Positions 1-7,581 of a DNA stretch of 27,956 bases are shown here, in pieces (the first letter of the stretch is position 1; the number at the start of each line of letters is the position of its first letter). Under the pieces are notes generated by a model. That model was not told where the DNA came from and did no database searches. It saw only the letters and a program-made list of their open reading frames with translations. The stretch lies in the NCBI GenBank assembly GCA_002397275.1, contig DHAA01000102.1, forward strand, positions 1-27,956, in the 5' to 3' direction. The translations under genes were made by a program, and so were the position numbers. This DNA comes from Thermacetogenium sp. UBA4966 (GTDB lineage Bacteria; Bacillota; DSM-12270; Thermacetogeniales; Thermacetogeniaceae).

Positions 1-119
1 TTTATGGCATAAAAATTGCGATAGTTATGAACGGGTTTGGATTCGGTTATCAGGCATTAGCTTAAAAGCAAGTACTGAACTATGGATTTTTGGGCAAAAC
101 TACAAAAAGGAGAAGGACT

Positions 120-1502
120 ATGACCGAAATAGCGCTTAAAAACCAGGACAATATTTCCGGTCGCATTGAGCGTATTCCCGTCACCGCCGTTCATTGGCGG
201 CTTTGGCTCATGCATGAAATATGCTGGATCCTCGGATCTATTGGCCTGGGCACAGGGACCTTTACTTTGGCCTCCATTTCTAATGAATTTGTAATGACCT
301 CCACCGTCAAGGGGCTGGTCGCTTCCATCATGTTTTTGGGCATGTTCATCGGCGCCAGCCTTTCCGGCTATTTGGGCGACAAATATGGCCGCAAAAAGAT
401 GCTTTTAGTTTCTATAGCTATTTGGGGTATTTCCAGCCTGCTACTGGCTTGGACGCCCAATATTACTTTTTTCTGGGTTTTGCGCTTTACTCTTGGAGTA
501 GGTATGGGCGCTCAATTTCCTATGACGCAGTCGATGCTTTCCGAGATATTTCCCGCCAAAACCCGCGGCCGTTCTATTTGTCTCTTGGAAGGCGGTTATC
601 CTACGGCCTGTATCATCGCGGCCGCCATATCTTGGATCTTATTGATGTTTTTCGACTGGCGCATCGTTTATCTTGTACAGGGTCTCGGCGGCCTCTGCTT
701 CTTTATCGTTTATTTTAAGATCCCGGAATCAGCCCGCTGGTACGAGATGACGGGGAATATTAAAGAAGCCAAAAAGGTAATCGGGGAATTCGAAGACAAA
801 GTGATCGCTCATACCGGTGAACCCCTGCCGGAGATTCCCGACCCGATCGCCGATGTGCGTGATACTTCAGGAAAATCAAAATTTGCGCAGTTGTTTGAAA
901 AAGGGCAGATGAGCAAGACTCTGACTTTATGGACACTCTGGTTTTGCGTACTCTTTGGACATTATGGTTTAAACTCCTGGATCTCAGCTTTGCTGGTCAG
1001 CTCCGGCTTTGATATCGTGAAATCCAACGGGTATGTTTTGCTGATGTATTTGCCGGCGATCCCCGGCTATTTATGCGCTACTTATTTCGTGGAGACTTTG
1101 GGCAGGAAAAAGATGATATTCGCCTATCTGGTCTTAGCCGCCGTCTTTTGCTACTTTTACGGCAGCTCAACAACTTTTACTCAGTTGATCCTCTTCGGTT
1201 GTTTGATGCAGTTCTTTATGTTCGGCATGTGGTCTTTAATCTACACCTATGCTGCGGAGGCTTTTCCCACCAAGATCCGTTCCACCGGCTGCGGCACCAC
1301 GTCTTCCGCAGGGAGATTTGCGGCGCTGATCGCACCGACCCTATTTGGCTATCTGCTTCCGTATATCGGCAGCGGCGGCGTTTTTAATATAGGAGCAGCT
1401 GTTTTTGTTCTGGGAGCGATCGCCACGAGCATTTTCGGCGTTGAGACCAAGGGAAAAACATTAGAGGAGATTCAAGCTCAAACAGAAGGGATTCGAGCTT
1501 AG
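120..1502 (+). CDS. MFS transporter, sugar/metabolite:H+ symporter type (copy 1)
   Basis: This is a 460-residue major facilitator with about 12 membrane segments. The loop after TM2 carries GDKYGRKK and the sixth-helix region ends in the PESARWYE signature, both typical of the sugar porter and aromatic/metabolite:H+ symporter branches (NiaP-like proteins included). A second RKKM loop in the C-terminal half is the matching half-repeat. I chose ATG 120 over the TTG at 90 because AAAAAGGAGAAGG lies just upstream of 120. It is followed after 38 bases by a related transporter, so the two probably share a transcript. The substrate cannot be read from the sequence and no catabolic gene adjoins it. 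Family call is firm, substrate unknown. Confidence 0.88.
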   Translation: MTEIALKNQDNISGRIERIPVTAVHWRLWLMHEICWILGSIGLGTGTFTLASISNEFVMTSTVKGLVASIMFLGMFIGASLSGYLGDKYGRKKMLLVSIAIWGISSLLLAWTPNITFFWVLRFTLGVGMGAQFPMTQSMLSEIFPAKTRGRSICLLEGGYPTACIIAAAISWILLMFFDWRIVYLVQGLGGLCFFIVYFKIPESARWYEMTGNIKEAKKVIGEFEDKVIAHTGEPLPEIPDPIADVRDTSGKSKFAQLFEKGQMSKTLTLWTLWFCVLFGHYGLNSWISALLVSSGFDIVKSNGYVLLMYLPAIPGYLCATYFVETLGRKKMIFAYLVLAAVFCYFYGSSTTFTQLILFGCLMQFFMFGMWSLIYTYAAEAFPTKIRSTGCGTTSSAGRFAALIAPTLFGYLLPYIGSGGVFNIGAAVFVLGAIATSIFGVETKGKTLEEIQAQTEGIRA

Positions 1503-1540
1503 TACCTTTTTAACAAATATTTAGAAGGGGGATAGGCCAC

Positions 1541-2902
1541 ATGGCACAAAGTATACAGGGTGTCAATGCTTCTGCCCGTTTGGATCGTCTGCCAATGACC
1601 TCTTTTCAACGCCATATGTTCGTAATAATCGCCTTAGCCTGGCTTTTTGATTCGATTGACCTGGGCATGATGACTTTCCTTTTGGCGCCGGTACGCGAGT
1701 ATTTCGGTTTGACCGCGGCGACTTCAGGTTTCGTCGCCAGTTCCAGCTTTATCGGCATGTTCGTCGGCGCAGCCCTGGCCGGTATGATGGGAGACAGATT
1801 TGGAAGGAAAATTATCTTCCAATGGAGTATCATCATCTGGTCGCTCGGCAGTATTATCTGCGCTTTAAGCCCTAATGTCACATTTTTTGTAATACTTCGC
1901 TTCGTTGTCGGTTTCGGCATGGGGGCGGAATACCCCATCGCGCAGTCGATGCTTTCCGAGCTTATTCCGAGTTCGCATCGCGGGCGATACCTGGCGCTGT
2001 TGGAAGGATTTTGGCCCTTAGGATTCATCACCGCGGGAATACTCGCCTGGCTGATTCTGCCTCTCGGGGGATGGCGCTGGGTTCTGGTGGCCGAGGGAAT
2101 CCCTGGTCTTTACCTGCTTTGGGTGCGAAGAAGGCTGCCGGAATCTGCCCGCTGGTATGAGATCAAGGGCCGCTATAAGGAAGCCGACGCTGTGGTTACC
2201 ATGTTTGAAACAAAAGTTCAGGAACTCACCGGCAAGCCCTTGCCGCCCATCAATACGGACCTGGAAGCCATTTCTTCTGCAAAGAAGGGTATGCTGGATT
2301 CTTTCCGTATGCTCTGGCAGGGGATGTACCTTAAGAGAACATTGATGGTCTGGCTGTTATGGTTCTTCTATCTCTTCGGTTATTATGGGATTACCACCTG
2401 GGTCAGCGCCTTGATGGTGGACAAGGGCTACAGCATCACATCATCTACCGGTTATACGATCATCATTTCGCTGGGGGCCATCCCCGGTTTTCTGTTGGCC
2501 GCCTTCCTCGTGGACAGATGGGGGCGCAAGCCGACAGTGATCACTTATGTCGCCGGCGCGGCGGTGACCGCTTATTTTTACGGATCTACCGTGGAATTTT
2601 CGGCGATGATTACCTGGGGTTTGGCTATGCAGTTTTTCTTGTTCGGGGTTTGGTCTTGTCTATACGCCTATACTCCGGAATTGTATCCCACCCGGGCGCG
2701 GGCCACGGGCTGTGGTTTCGCTTCCGCCATCGGGCGTCTCGGCTCGCTTTTAGCGCCTACTATCGCCGGTATCCTGATGGGGGTCAGCAGCAACCTTAAT
2801 GTTTTTAACTTAGGCGTGATCGCCTTTGTCGTCGCCATTCTCAGCGTCTTGATTCTCGGCCCTGAAACAAAGGGAATGACTCTGGAGGAGATATCACGTT
2901 AA
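1541..2902 (+). CDS. MFS transporter, sugar/metabolite:H+ symporter type (copy 2)
   Basis: This 453-residue major facilitator is clearly homologous to the gene just upstream. The two share the SMLSE motif after TM4, PESARWYE near the centre, and matching GDRFGRK and DRWGRK loops, so they look like an old tandem duplication. About 12 membrane helices are visible. It starts at ATG 1541 behind the AGAAGGGGG ribosome binding site and ends near a strong terminator at 2939. The divergence between copies is large enough that the two may carry different substrates or act as a heteromeric pair; both ideas are inference. Resemblance is to NiaP-like or aromatic acid:H+ symporters, but no substrate is assigned. 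Confidence 0.88.
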   Translation: MAQSIQGVNASARLDRLPMTSFQRHMFVIIALAWLFDSIDLGMMTFLLAPVREYFGLTAATSGFVASSSFIGMFVGAALAGMMGDRFGRKIIFQWSIIIWSLGSIICALSPNVTFFVILRFVVGFGMGAEYPIAQSMLSELIPSSHRGRYLALLEGFWPLGFITAGILAWLILPLGGWRWVLVAEGIPGLYLLWVRRRLPESARWYEIKGRYKEADAVVTMFETKVQELTGKPLPPINTDLEAISSAKKGMLDSFRMLWQGMYLKRTLMVWLLWFFYLFGYYGITTWVSALMVDKGYSITSSTGYTIIISLGAIPGFLLAAFLVDRWGRKPTVITYVAGAAVTAYFYGSTVEFSAMITWGLAMQFFLFGVWSCLYAYTPELYPTRARATGCGFASAIGRLGSLLAPTIAGILMGVSSNLNVFNLGVIAFVVAILSVLILGPETKGMTLEEISR

Positions 2903-2938
2903 TCAGCTTTTGTATTATGCTGTAAAACATTGATTAGG

Positions 2939-2967
2939 CCCCACCCGGCAAAAATGGGTGGGGTTTT
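2939..2967 (+). terminator. Rho-independent terminator after the MFS pair
   Basis: CCCCACCC (2939-2946) pairs perfectly with GGGTGGGG (2956-2963) around an 8-base loop and is followed by TTTT. It closes the two-transporter transcript and isolates the DnaA-box region downstream. Confidence 0.9.
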
Positions 2968-3014
2968 AATTTACCAAAAAACTATTTTGCTGGAGAAGGA
3001 GTTTTTATATAAAA

Positions 3015-3036
3015 AGAGAATATGTAGAGAATATGT
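3015..3036 (+). repeat. Two 11-bp AT-rich direct repeats
   Basis: The unit AGAGAATATGT occurs twice back to back (3015-3025 and 3026-3036), just upstream of the DnaA-box pair. It lies in the most AT-rich part of the 2968-3081 gap. Its role is unknown; an unwinding element or a protein site is possible. Confidence 0.7.
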
Positions 3037-3043
3037 AATGATA

Positions 3044-3075
3044 TTATCCACAATCTGTCCACATAATGTGGATAA
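3044..3075. promoter_or_regulatory. Inverted pair of consensus DnaA boxes with a central palindrome
   Basis: TTATCCACA (3044-3052) is the exact consensus DnaA box, and its reverse complement TGTGGATAA lies at 3067-3075. Between them CTGTCCACA (3055-3063) matches the box at 7 of 9 positions. The inner TCCACAT-A-ATGTGGA (3058-3072) is a perfect palindrome. The array ends 6 bases before the first ATG of the small HTH gene, so DnaA binding would probably act on that gene's expression. A dedicated operator for the HTH protein itself is the main alternative. Confidence 0.7.
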
Positions 3076-3081
3076 GTTGAC

Positions 3082-3330
3082 ATGATGCAAGGTGAAGTCA
3101 AGGTGCAGCTGGAGATTCGCGGGGCGGAAAAACTGAGTTTCCGGGAGAAACAGGCGGTCGTTCTTAAAGAAACCGGAAACAGCAATGAGCAGATTGCCAG
3201 GCAAATGGGGGTCAATACGGCTACTGTGGCCACCCTTCTGAGCAGAGCCCGCGGTAAGGGATATGAGGTCGTTATTGTTATCTCGACAAACCTCGGTTTA
3301 TTCGGTGAAGAGGATGAAGAGGGGGTTTAG
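3082..3330 (+). CDS. Small sigma-70 region 4/LuxR-like helix-turn-helix protein
   Basis: The product has up to 82 residues. Its core, LSFREKQAVVLKETG then NEQIARQMGVNTATVATLLSRAR, matches the helix-turn-helix of sigma-70 region 4 or LuxR-type DNA-binding domains; no receiver or other sensor domain is present. Two starts are possible: ATG 3082, which lacks a clear ribosome binding site, and GTG 3103, which has AAGGTGA seven bases upstream and is better placed (75 residues). It sits six bases ahead of the divIC-like gene, so they are likely co-transcribed. The acidic tail (FGEEDEEG) is not part of the fold. A DNA-binding role is well supported; the target is unknown, the adjacent palindrome being the obvious candidate. 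Confidence 0.75.
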   Translation: MMQGEVKVQLEIRGAEKLSFREKQAVVLKETGNSNEQIARQMGVNTATVATLLSRARGKGYEVVIVISTNLGLFGEEDEEGV

Positions 3331-3336
3331 CGGCAG

Positions 3337-3699
3337 GTGAGTGGGAAGCGCAGTCAGAAGCGGGTATTGGAAAGCAAACGACGAAAAAAGACATGGAAAA
3401 AGCGCCTGCTCGTCTTAGGACTGGTATGCGCTGCCCTCTGTATTTTCCTTGTTCCTACTCAGTTCAAAATCTGGAAACTGGAAGGGCAGTTAAAAGACTA
3501 CCGGCGCCAGGCAGATGAGCTTCAGACAAAAAAGCAGACGATACTTCAGGAAATTGAATATTACTCCAGCGACGCCTATGTTGAGGAAAGGGCGCGGCAG
3601 GAACTGGGGTTGGTCAAACCCGGGGAGGTGCCTATCCGCAGGGCGGTTCCGGGACGGGTGCAGCCGTCTCCGGAAGAAAATCAAGTGTTAGCTGATTAG
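3337..3699 (+). CDS. DivIC/FtsB-type septum formation initiator
   Basis: This 120-residue protein has a basic N-terminus (about residues 1-23), one membrane helix (about 24-42), then a coiled coil rich in Leu, Lys and Gln. It ends with YVEERARQELGLVKPGE, the hallmark of the DivIC/FtsB family. These bitopic proteins bridge early and late divisome components at the septum. The start is GTG 3337 with AGAGGGGG about 11 bases upstream. It lies between a small HTH protein and a Ppx/GppA phosphatase. The proline-rich tail after residue 100 is poorly conserved in the family. Confidence 0.85.
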   Translation: MSGKRSQKRVLESKRRKKTWKKRLLVLGLVCAALCIFLVPTQFKIWKLEGQLKDYRRQADELQTKKQTILQEIEYYSSDAYVEERARQELGLVKPGEVPIRRAVPGRVQPSPEENQVLAD

Positions 3700-3708
3700 C
3701 ATGGGAGT

Positions 3709-4602
3709 GTGGCTTCTTTGACGAAACGACGCGTGGCGGCTGTCGACATCGGTACCAATTCCTGCCGTTTGCTGATTGCCGATCTAGAAGATAAGGCTGC
3801 CGTCTCTCAGGTCTTGGCCACTCTCAGGACGACCCGCATTGGAGAAGGAGCGGAAGAGAACGGTCTATTGCGAGAAGCTCCCATGGAGAGGACGATCTCC
3901 GCACTGAAGGAGTACCTTGTTCTAATCAACGACCTCCAGGTATCGCGCCTGCGGATAGTCGCCACCAGCGCTGTCCGCGAAGCCGCTAACGCGGCGTTTT
4001 TTCTTAATTATGTTAAGGAAACAACCGGCCTTGCGGTGGAGATCATTAGCGGCCGGGAAGAGGCGCGTCTGAATTATATCGGCGCCTGCCATGCTGTAGA
4101 TGTTGAAGGGACAGGCGCCGTTCTCGACATCGGCGGCGGGAGCACTGAGTTTACCTATCTATCTCAGAATGGGGAGCTATACTGCAGCAGCGTCCCTCTC
4201 GGCGCTGTGCGTTTGACTGAGCGGCCCCGTCTCCTTTCAGAAATACTCAACCCGATGAGGCATATCCTGCACCATATCAAGAGCGTTCCTCATCCCGCGC
4301 TGATCGGGGTAGGAGGAACGATCACCACCCTGGCCGCCGTGGATCAGGCCCTGTGCGTCTATGATCCCGAACTGATTCAGGGATACCCCCTTTCTAAAAA
4401 CTCTGTGGAGAGAATAATGTTCTCGCTGGCTGTGAAAAATAGTGAAGAAAGAAAAAAGGTTCCCGGGCTGCAGCCGGAGAGAGCGGACATCATAGTAGCC
4501 GGCACAACAATCCTCTGGGCTCTCCTCACTTATCTGCAGGCGCCTCTGATCACAGTAAGCGAGGCGGACATGCTGCAGGGGATTATCCTGGAGATGCTCT
4601 AA
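3709..4602 (+). CDS. Ppx/GppA family phosphatase (exopolyphosphatase or pppGpp phosphohydrolase)
   Basis: The product is about 297 residues and has the ASKHA fold motifs of this family: AAVDIGTNSCRLLIAD at the N-terminus, VATSAVREA, GREEARLNYIGA with the catalytic glutamate, VLDIGGGSTEF, and GVGGTITTLAA. It holds only the two N-terminal lobes and lacks the C-terminal helical domain of the ~500-residue E. coli Ppx, which is common in Firmicutes. Such enzymes release phosphate from polyphosphate or pppGpp; the sequence does not separate the two. GTG 3709 has GGGAG only one base upstream, so TTG 3718 with ten-base spacing is a credible alternative start. It follows the divIC-like gene by nine bases. 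Confidence 0.88.
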   Translation: MASLTKRRVAAVDIGTNSCRLLIADLEDKAAVSQVLATLRTTRIGEGAEENGLLREAPMERTISALKEYLVLINDLQVSRLRIVATSAVREAANAAFFLNYVKETTGLAVEIISGREEARLNYIGACHAVDVEGTGAVLDIGGGSTEFTYLSQNGELYCSSVPLGAVRLTERPRLLSEILNPMRHILHHIKSVPHPALIGVGGTITTLAAVDQALCVYDPELIQGYPLSKNSVERIMFSLAVKNSEERKKVPGLQPERADIIVAGTTILWALLTYLQAPLITVSEADMLQGIILEML

Positions 4603-4615
4603 CCGTGGCAGGGGC

Positions 4616-4642
4616 GTGGCAGGGTGACGTTTCGTCTGCCAC
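4616..4642 (+). other. Hairpin downstream of the phosphatase gene
   Basis: GTGGCA (4616-4621) pairs with TGCCAC (4637-4642), and GACG/CGTC form an inner stem around a TTT loop with a small bulge. No T-tract follows, so it is not a standard terminator; it may be an mRNA 3' or 5' structure. The rest of the gap to 4753 holds only the ribosome binding site of the next gene. Confidence 0.4.
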
Positions 4643-4753
4643 ACAGGCACACAGGCGCCGCGCTTTTCGCGACGAGTCCCCGGATAATTTAAACAGGAGC
4701 CTGAGGAGCAAGCGTCAGGAGGACAGCCTAGAAATCTGCAAAGGAGAACTAAT

Positions 4754-5194
4754 ATGAAACTTGCTCTTATCCCTCTTTTGATCGGCGCTGTCGCCGGAGT
4801 TTGCATGGCTTTTCAGGGTTCCCTCAACACCCTTTTAAGCAAGGCCGTCGGTTTGCTGGAGGCGACCTTTGTCGTCCATCTGATCGGTGTGGTCGCCATC
4901 GCGGTGTTGCTGCTTTTGCGTCTTGGCAAGGGCAATTTGGCGTCTCTGGGAGAGGCGCCCTGGTATGCCTATCTCGGCGGTTTGCTGAGTATTGTCATCC
5001 TGTATACCGTTATGGCCAGCATCTCTAAATTGGGGGTTTCCATAGCGACCACCGCCATCATCGTCGGCCAGGTATCTACAGCTCTGCTCATCGACCATTT
5101 CGGGCTCTTCGGCCTGCGCGAGGTCCCTTTTACATGGCTGAAGGCTCTGGGCATAATTCTTCTGGCATCAGGCGCTAAACTGATGCTGAACTGA
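4754..5194 (+). CDS. YdcZ/DUF606-family small membrane transporter (DMT superfamily)
   Basis: This 146-residue protein has about five membrane helices and the family pattern GxxxGxxxxxQGxxNxxL near the N-terminus (GVCMAFQGSLNTLLSKAVG). It also has the paired GGLLSIVILYTVMASISKLGVSIATTAIIVGQ segment and a final GIILLASGAKLM helix. YdcZ/DUF606 proteins belong to the drug/metabolite transporter superfamily and are half-length, so they should dimerise. ATG 4754 follows AAAGGAGA at good spacing. The nearest upstream gene ends 151 bases away, and a strong terminator lies at 5296-5330. Substrate unknown. Confidence 0.85.
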   Translation: MKLALIPLLIGAVAGVCMAFQGSLNTLLSKAVGLLEATFVVHLIGVVAIAVLLLLRLGKGNLASLGEAPWYAYLGGLLSIVILYTVMASISKLGVSIATTAIIVGQVSTALLIDHFGLFGLREVPFTWLKALGIILLASGAKLMLN

Positions 5195-5295
5195 CGCCGC
5201 CTCTTCTCAAACAGGTCCAAGCGTTCGCTGCCCGAGGTATTACCCTCTCGCGGCAGCCGGCCGGCGAACTCCTTTGAAAAACTAAATTTTAAACT

Positions 5296-5330
5296 AATCA
5301 GATGGATGATTCATTCCATCTGATTTTTTT
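5296..5330 (+). terminator. Rho-independent terminator after the YdcZ-type gene
   Basis: AATCAGATGGA (5296-5306) pairs perfectly with TCCATCTGATT (5315-5325) around an 8-base loop, followed by five more T. It is one of the strongest terminators in the window and separates this transcript from the hydrogenase locus. Confidence 0.93.
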
Positions 5331-5666
5331 AACGGCGAACGCATGACGCGGCCTGTGTTTTAAATATTTTGCGGCAGGGGCAGGAGTTTTTCCCCCGGCG
5401 TAGAATTATTTCATTGACACACCTATATAGAGAATCCTAGCCGAAGCCGAAAATTCTGCATCTGTATCTCAGCGGTTCGGCTAAAGGGTCTTTCTGGTTT
5501 ATGCCGGAAGACGAAAATTCCGCCGGCTATAAAAGCTGAGGGAGTGTCCAATCTGTAAACTGTGGGGTTTGCAAGAACTAAAGCAAAGGGGGTGCGCCAG
5601 GGGGGTTTAATGGGAGGGTAGTCACACCGCATAAAAAAAGAATATTGTGGGAGGTGTACTAAGCAA
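5331..5666 (+). other. Hydrogenase upstream region with several potential hairpins
   Basis: No gene is visible here. AGCCGAA (5439-5445) can pair with TTCGGCT (5476-5482). GTCTTTC near 5488 can pair with GGAAGAC near 5505. TGTAAAC and GTTTGCA pair near 5550-5575. A short motif, CGAAAATTC(T/C)GC, is repeated at about 5448 and 5512. TTGACA occurs at 5414, but no -10 element lies at normal spacing. The ribosome binding site GGGAGGTG ends about ten bases before GTG 5667. I recognise no known riboswitch class. Confidence 0.4.
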
Positions 5667-7568
5667 GTGGAAGCGTTTGTACTCCGGAAAACGGAGATAG
5701 GCGACTTTATGGCCGAGCTGAAAAAAGACGAGACAGAGTTGTTAGGCCCGGTCGCCAAGGGCAGCGAATATACATTCGCGCCTATCGATGACGTAGGCGC
5801 ATTATTCCTTGATTACGACACTACGATCCTGCCGCCGGCTAAAAAGTTTATTCATATGCCGGGGGAAGTGCTCTTTGAGTTTGAAGGAGCTGTCGAGGGC
5901 AAAGAAGCGGCAAAGGTCGGGAAGCGGGTCCTCTTTGGGATACACGCCTGCGACCTTAACGGCTTGCTGAGCCTGGATAAAGTATTTCTTGAGACATACC
6001 CTGATTCTTACTATAAGGCTCGCCGCGATAATACGCTGATCATCGCCCTCAACTGTGTAACTCCATGTAAAAATGGATTTTGCGCATCATTTAATACCGG
6101 ACCTGCCGCTGATCTGGGCTTTGACCTCTGTCTGACCGACATCGGGGATAGGTTCGTTGTGGATGTCGGCAGCGAGAAGGGCAAAGAACTGACGGCCGGT
6201 CTTCATGCCGCGGGGAACGATGATTTTGTTGCTAAAAACAGAACCCTGCGCGCCGCTCAGCAGAAGATTACCAGGCGCATCAATGCCGATGGGCTGGGAA
6301 CGCTGCTTCATCAGAACTATGAACATCCGGTTTGGCAGCAGGTCAAGGATGAGTGCCTGGCCTGCGGTTCCTGTACTAGTGTTTGCCCCACCTGTTATTG
6401 CTTCGGGGTCAAGGACTACGTGGATTTGACGCTGGAGAAGGGGGAGCGGCAGCGTTTTTGGGATTCCTGCATGTTTTACGAATTCTCCCGGGTAGCGCTT
6501 GATCATGTCTTTGTACCGGACCGGGAGGCGCGCATCAAACAGCGCATGTACCATAAGCTTACCTATTACCAGCAGCAGTTCGAGGCGCCGGGGTGCGTCG
6601 GCTGCGGCCGTTGTGTGTCCGTCTGTATCAAGCATATTGACCCGGTGGATATCGTTGCTCGTATCGAGGCGGATCCTCAGCCAACGCAAAACGTCAAACT
6701 GTATACCCCGCCTGAAAAGAAGGTTACCCCGGATGTCAGCCCCTGGGAGCCGCATAAGGCTGTGATCAAGGATGTTAAACAGCAGACTCCCGATGTGCGC
6801 ACCTATACCTTCTCTTTTGCCGATCCCCAGGTGCGGGAAAATTATACCTACGATCCCGGGGTCTTCAACATGATCAGTGTCTTCGGGATTGGAGAATCCG
6901 CTATTTCCATCAGCTCTTCTGCCGATCTGCAGGGCGCCTTCCAGCACACCATCCGCGCGGTCGGTAATGTCACCAACGCTCTCGCTGAACTGAAAGTGGG
7001 GGATGTGGTCGGTATCCGCGGCCCCTTTGGTTTCGGCTGGCCGGTTGATGAAATGGAAGGAAAGGATGTGCTGCTCATCGCAGGCGGCATCGGACTTGCT
7101 CCGCTGCGTCCGGTGATCAAGCACATTCAAGCGCGGCGTGACCGGTACGGCAAGTTTGAGATCCTGTACGGCTCCAGAACGCCGGACGGCATGCTTTTCA
7201 CCGATGAATATGACGAGTGGCGCAAAATGCCGGATACCAGGTTGTACCTTACCGTAGACATGGTCCCTCCGGGGGTTGAATGGGGGCACAACATCGGTGT
7301 CGTTACCACATTATTCAACAAAATATCTGTGGACAAAGATAACGCCGTAGTCGTTACCTGCGGCCCTGATATTATGATGAAGTTCGCCTTGCTCGACCTG
7401 TTGAAGCGCGGCTGGAGCGCGGAGCAGATCTTTGTTTCACTGGAACGCCGCATGAGCTGCGGGATCAAGAAGTGCGGTAACTGCCAGATGGGTCCTGTCT
7501 TTGTCTGTCAGGACGGCCCTGTATTCAGATATGCTGATATCAAGGACCTCCCCGGCGGGGTCTTTTAA
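5667..7568 (+). CDS. Fused beta-gamma electron-transfer subunit of a group 3b-like NiFe hydrogenase
   Basis: This 633-residue chain joins two proteins that are normally separate. Residues 1 to about 345 match the HydB/AsrA-type iron-sulfur subunit, with CVTPCKNGFCAS near 130-140 and two 4Fe-4S motifs, Cys230/233/236/240 and Cys310/313/316/320. Residues from about 355 match the HydG/AsrB-type flavoprotein: an FAD region (ISISSSA), the NAD(P) site AGGIGLAPLR near 472, and a C-terminal 2Fe-2S motif with Cys598, 603, 606 and 614, as in dihydroorotate dehydrogenase electron-transfer subunits. It should pass electrons between NAD(P)(H) and the hydrogenase small subunit in the cytoplasm. GTG 5667 is the chosen start. 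The next gene begins 13 bases downstream, and the beta-gamma-delta-alpha order of archaeal sulfhydrogenase operons is kept. Confidence 0.9.
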   Translation: MEAFVLRKTEIGDFMAELKKDETELLGPVAKGSEYTFAPIDDVGALFLDYDTTILPPAKKFIHMPGEVLFEFEGAVEGKEAAKVGKRVLFGIHACDLNGLLSLDKVFLETYPDSYYKARRDNTLIIALNCVTPCKNGFCASFNTGPAADLGFDLCLTDIGDRFVVDVGSEKGKELTAGLHAAGNDDFVAKNRTLRAAQQKITRRINADGLGTLLHQNYEHPVWQQVKDECLACGSCTSVCPTCYCFGVKDYVDLTLEKGERQRFWDSCMFYEFSRVALDHVFVPDREARIKQRMYHKLTYYQQQFEAPGCVGCGRCVSVCIKHIDPVDIVARIEADPQPTQNVKLYTPPEKKVTPDVSPWEPHKAVIKDVKQQTPDVRTYTFSFADPQVRENYTYDPGVFNMISVFGIGESAISISSSADLQGAFQHTIRAVGNVTNALAELKVGDVVGIRGPFGFGWPVDEMEGKDVLLIAGGIGLAPLRPVIKHIQARRDRYGKFEILYGSRTPDGMLFTDEYDEWRKMPDTRLYLTVDMVPPGVEWGHNIGVVTTLFNKISVDKDNAVVVTCGPDIMMKFALLDLLKRGWSAEQIFVSLERRMSCGIKKCGNCQMGPVFVCQDGPVFRYADIKDLPGGVF

Positions 7569-7581
7569 GGAGGTGTGCTAG

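Noticed and set aside
3015..3075. Chromosomal replication origin
   Set aside because: Only two perfect DnaA boxes and a short repeat, without dnaA or dnaN nearby; kept as a regulatory finding only.
5414..5430. TTGACA with TATATAGA as a hydrogenase promoter
   Set aside because: The two elements are only a few bases apart, far from the 16-18 bases needed.
6087..7289. 400-codon minus-strand ORF opposite the hydrogenase fusion gene
   Set aside because: It is antisense to conserved iron-sulfur and flavin domains, has no ribosome binding site of note and no recognisable fold.
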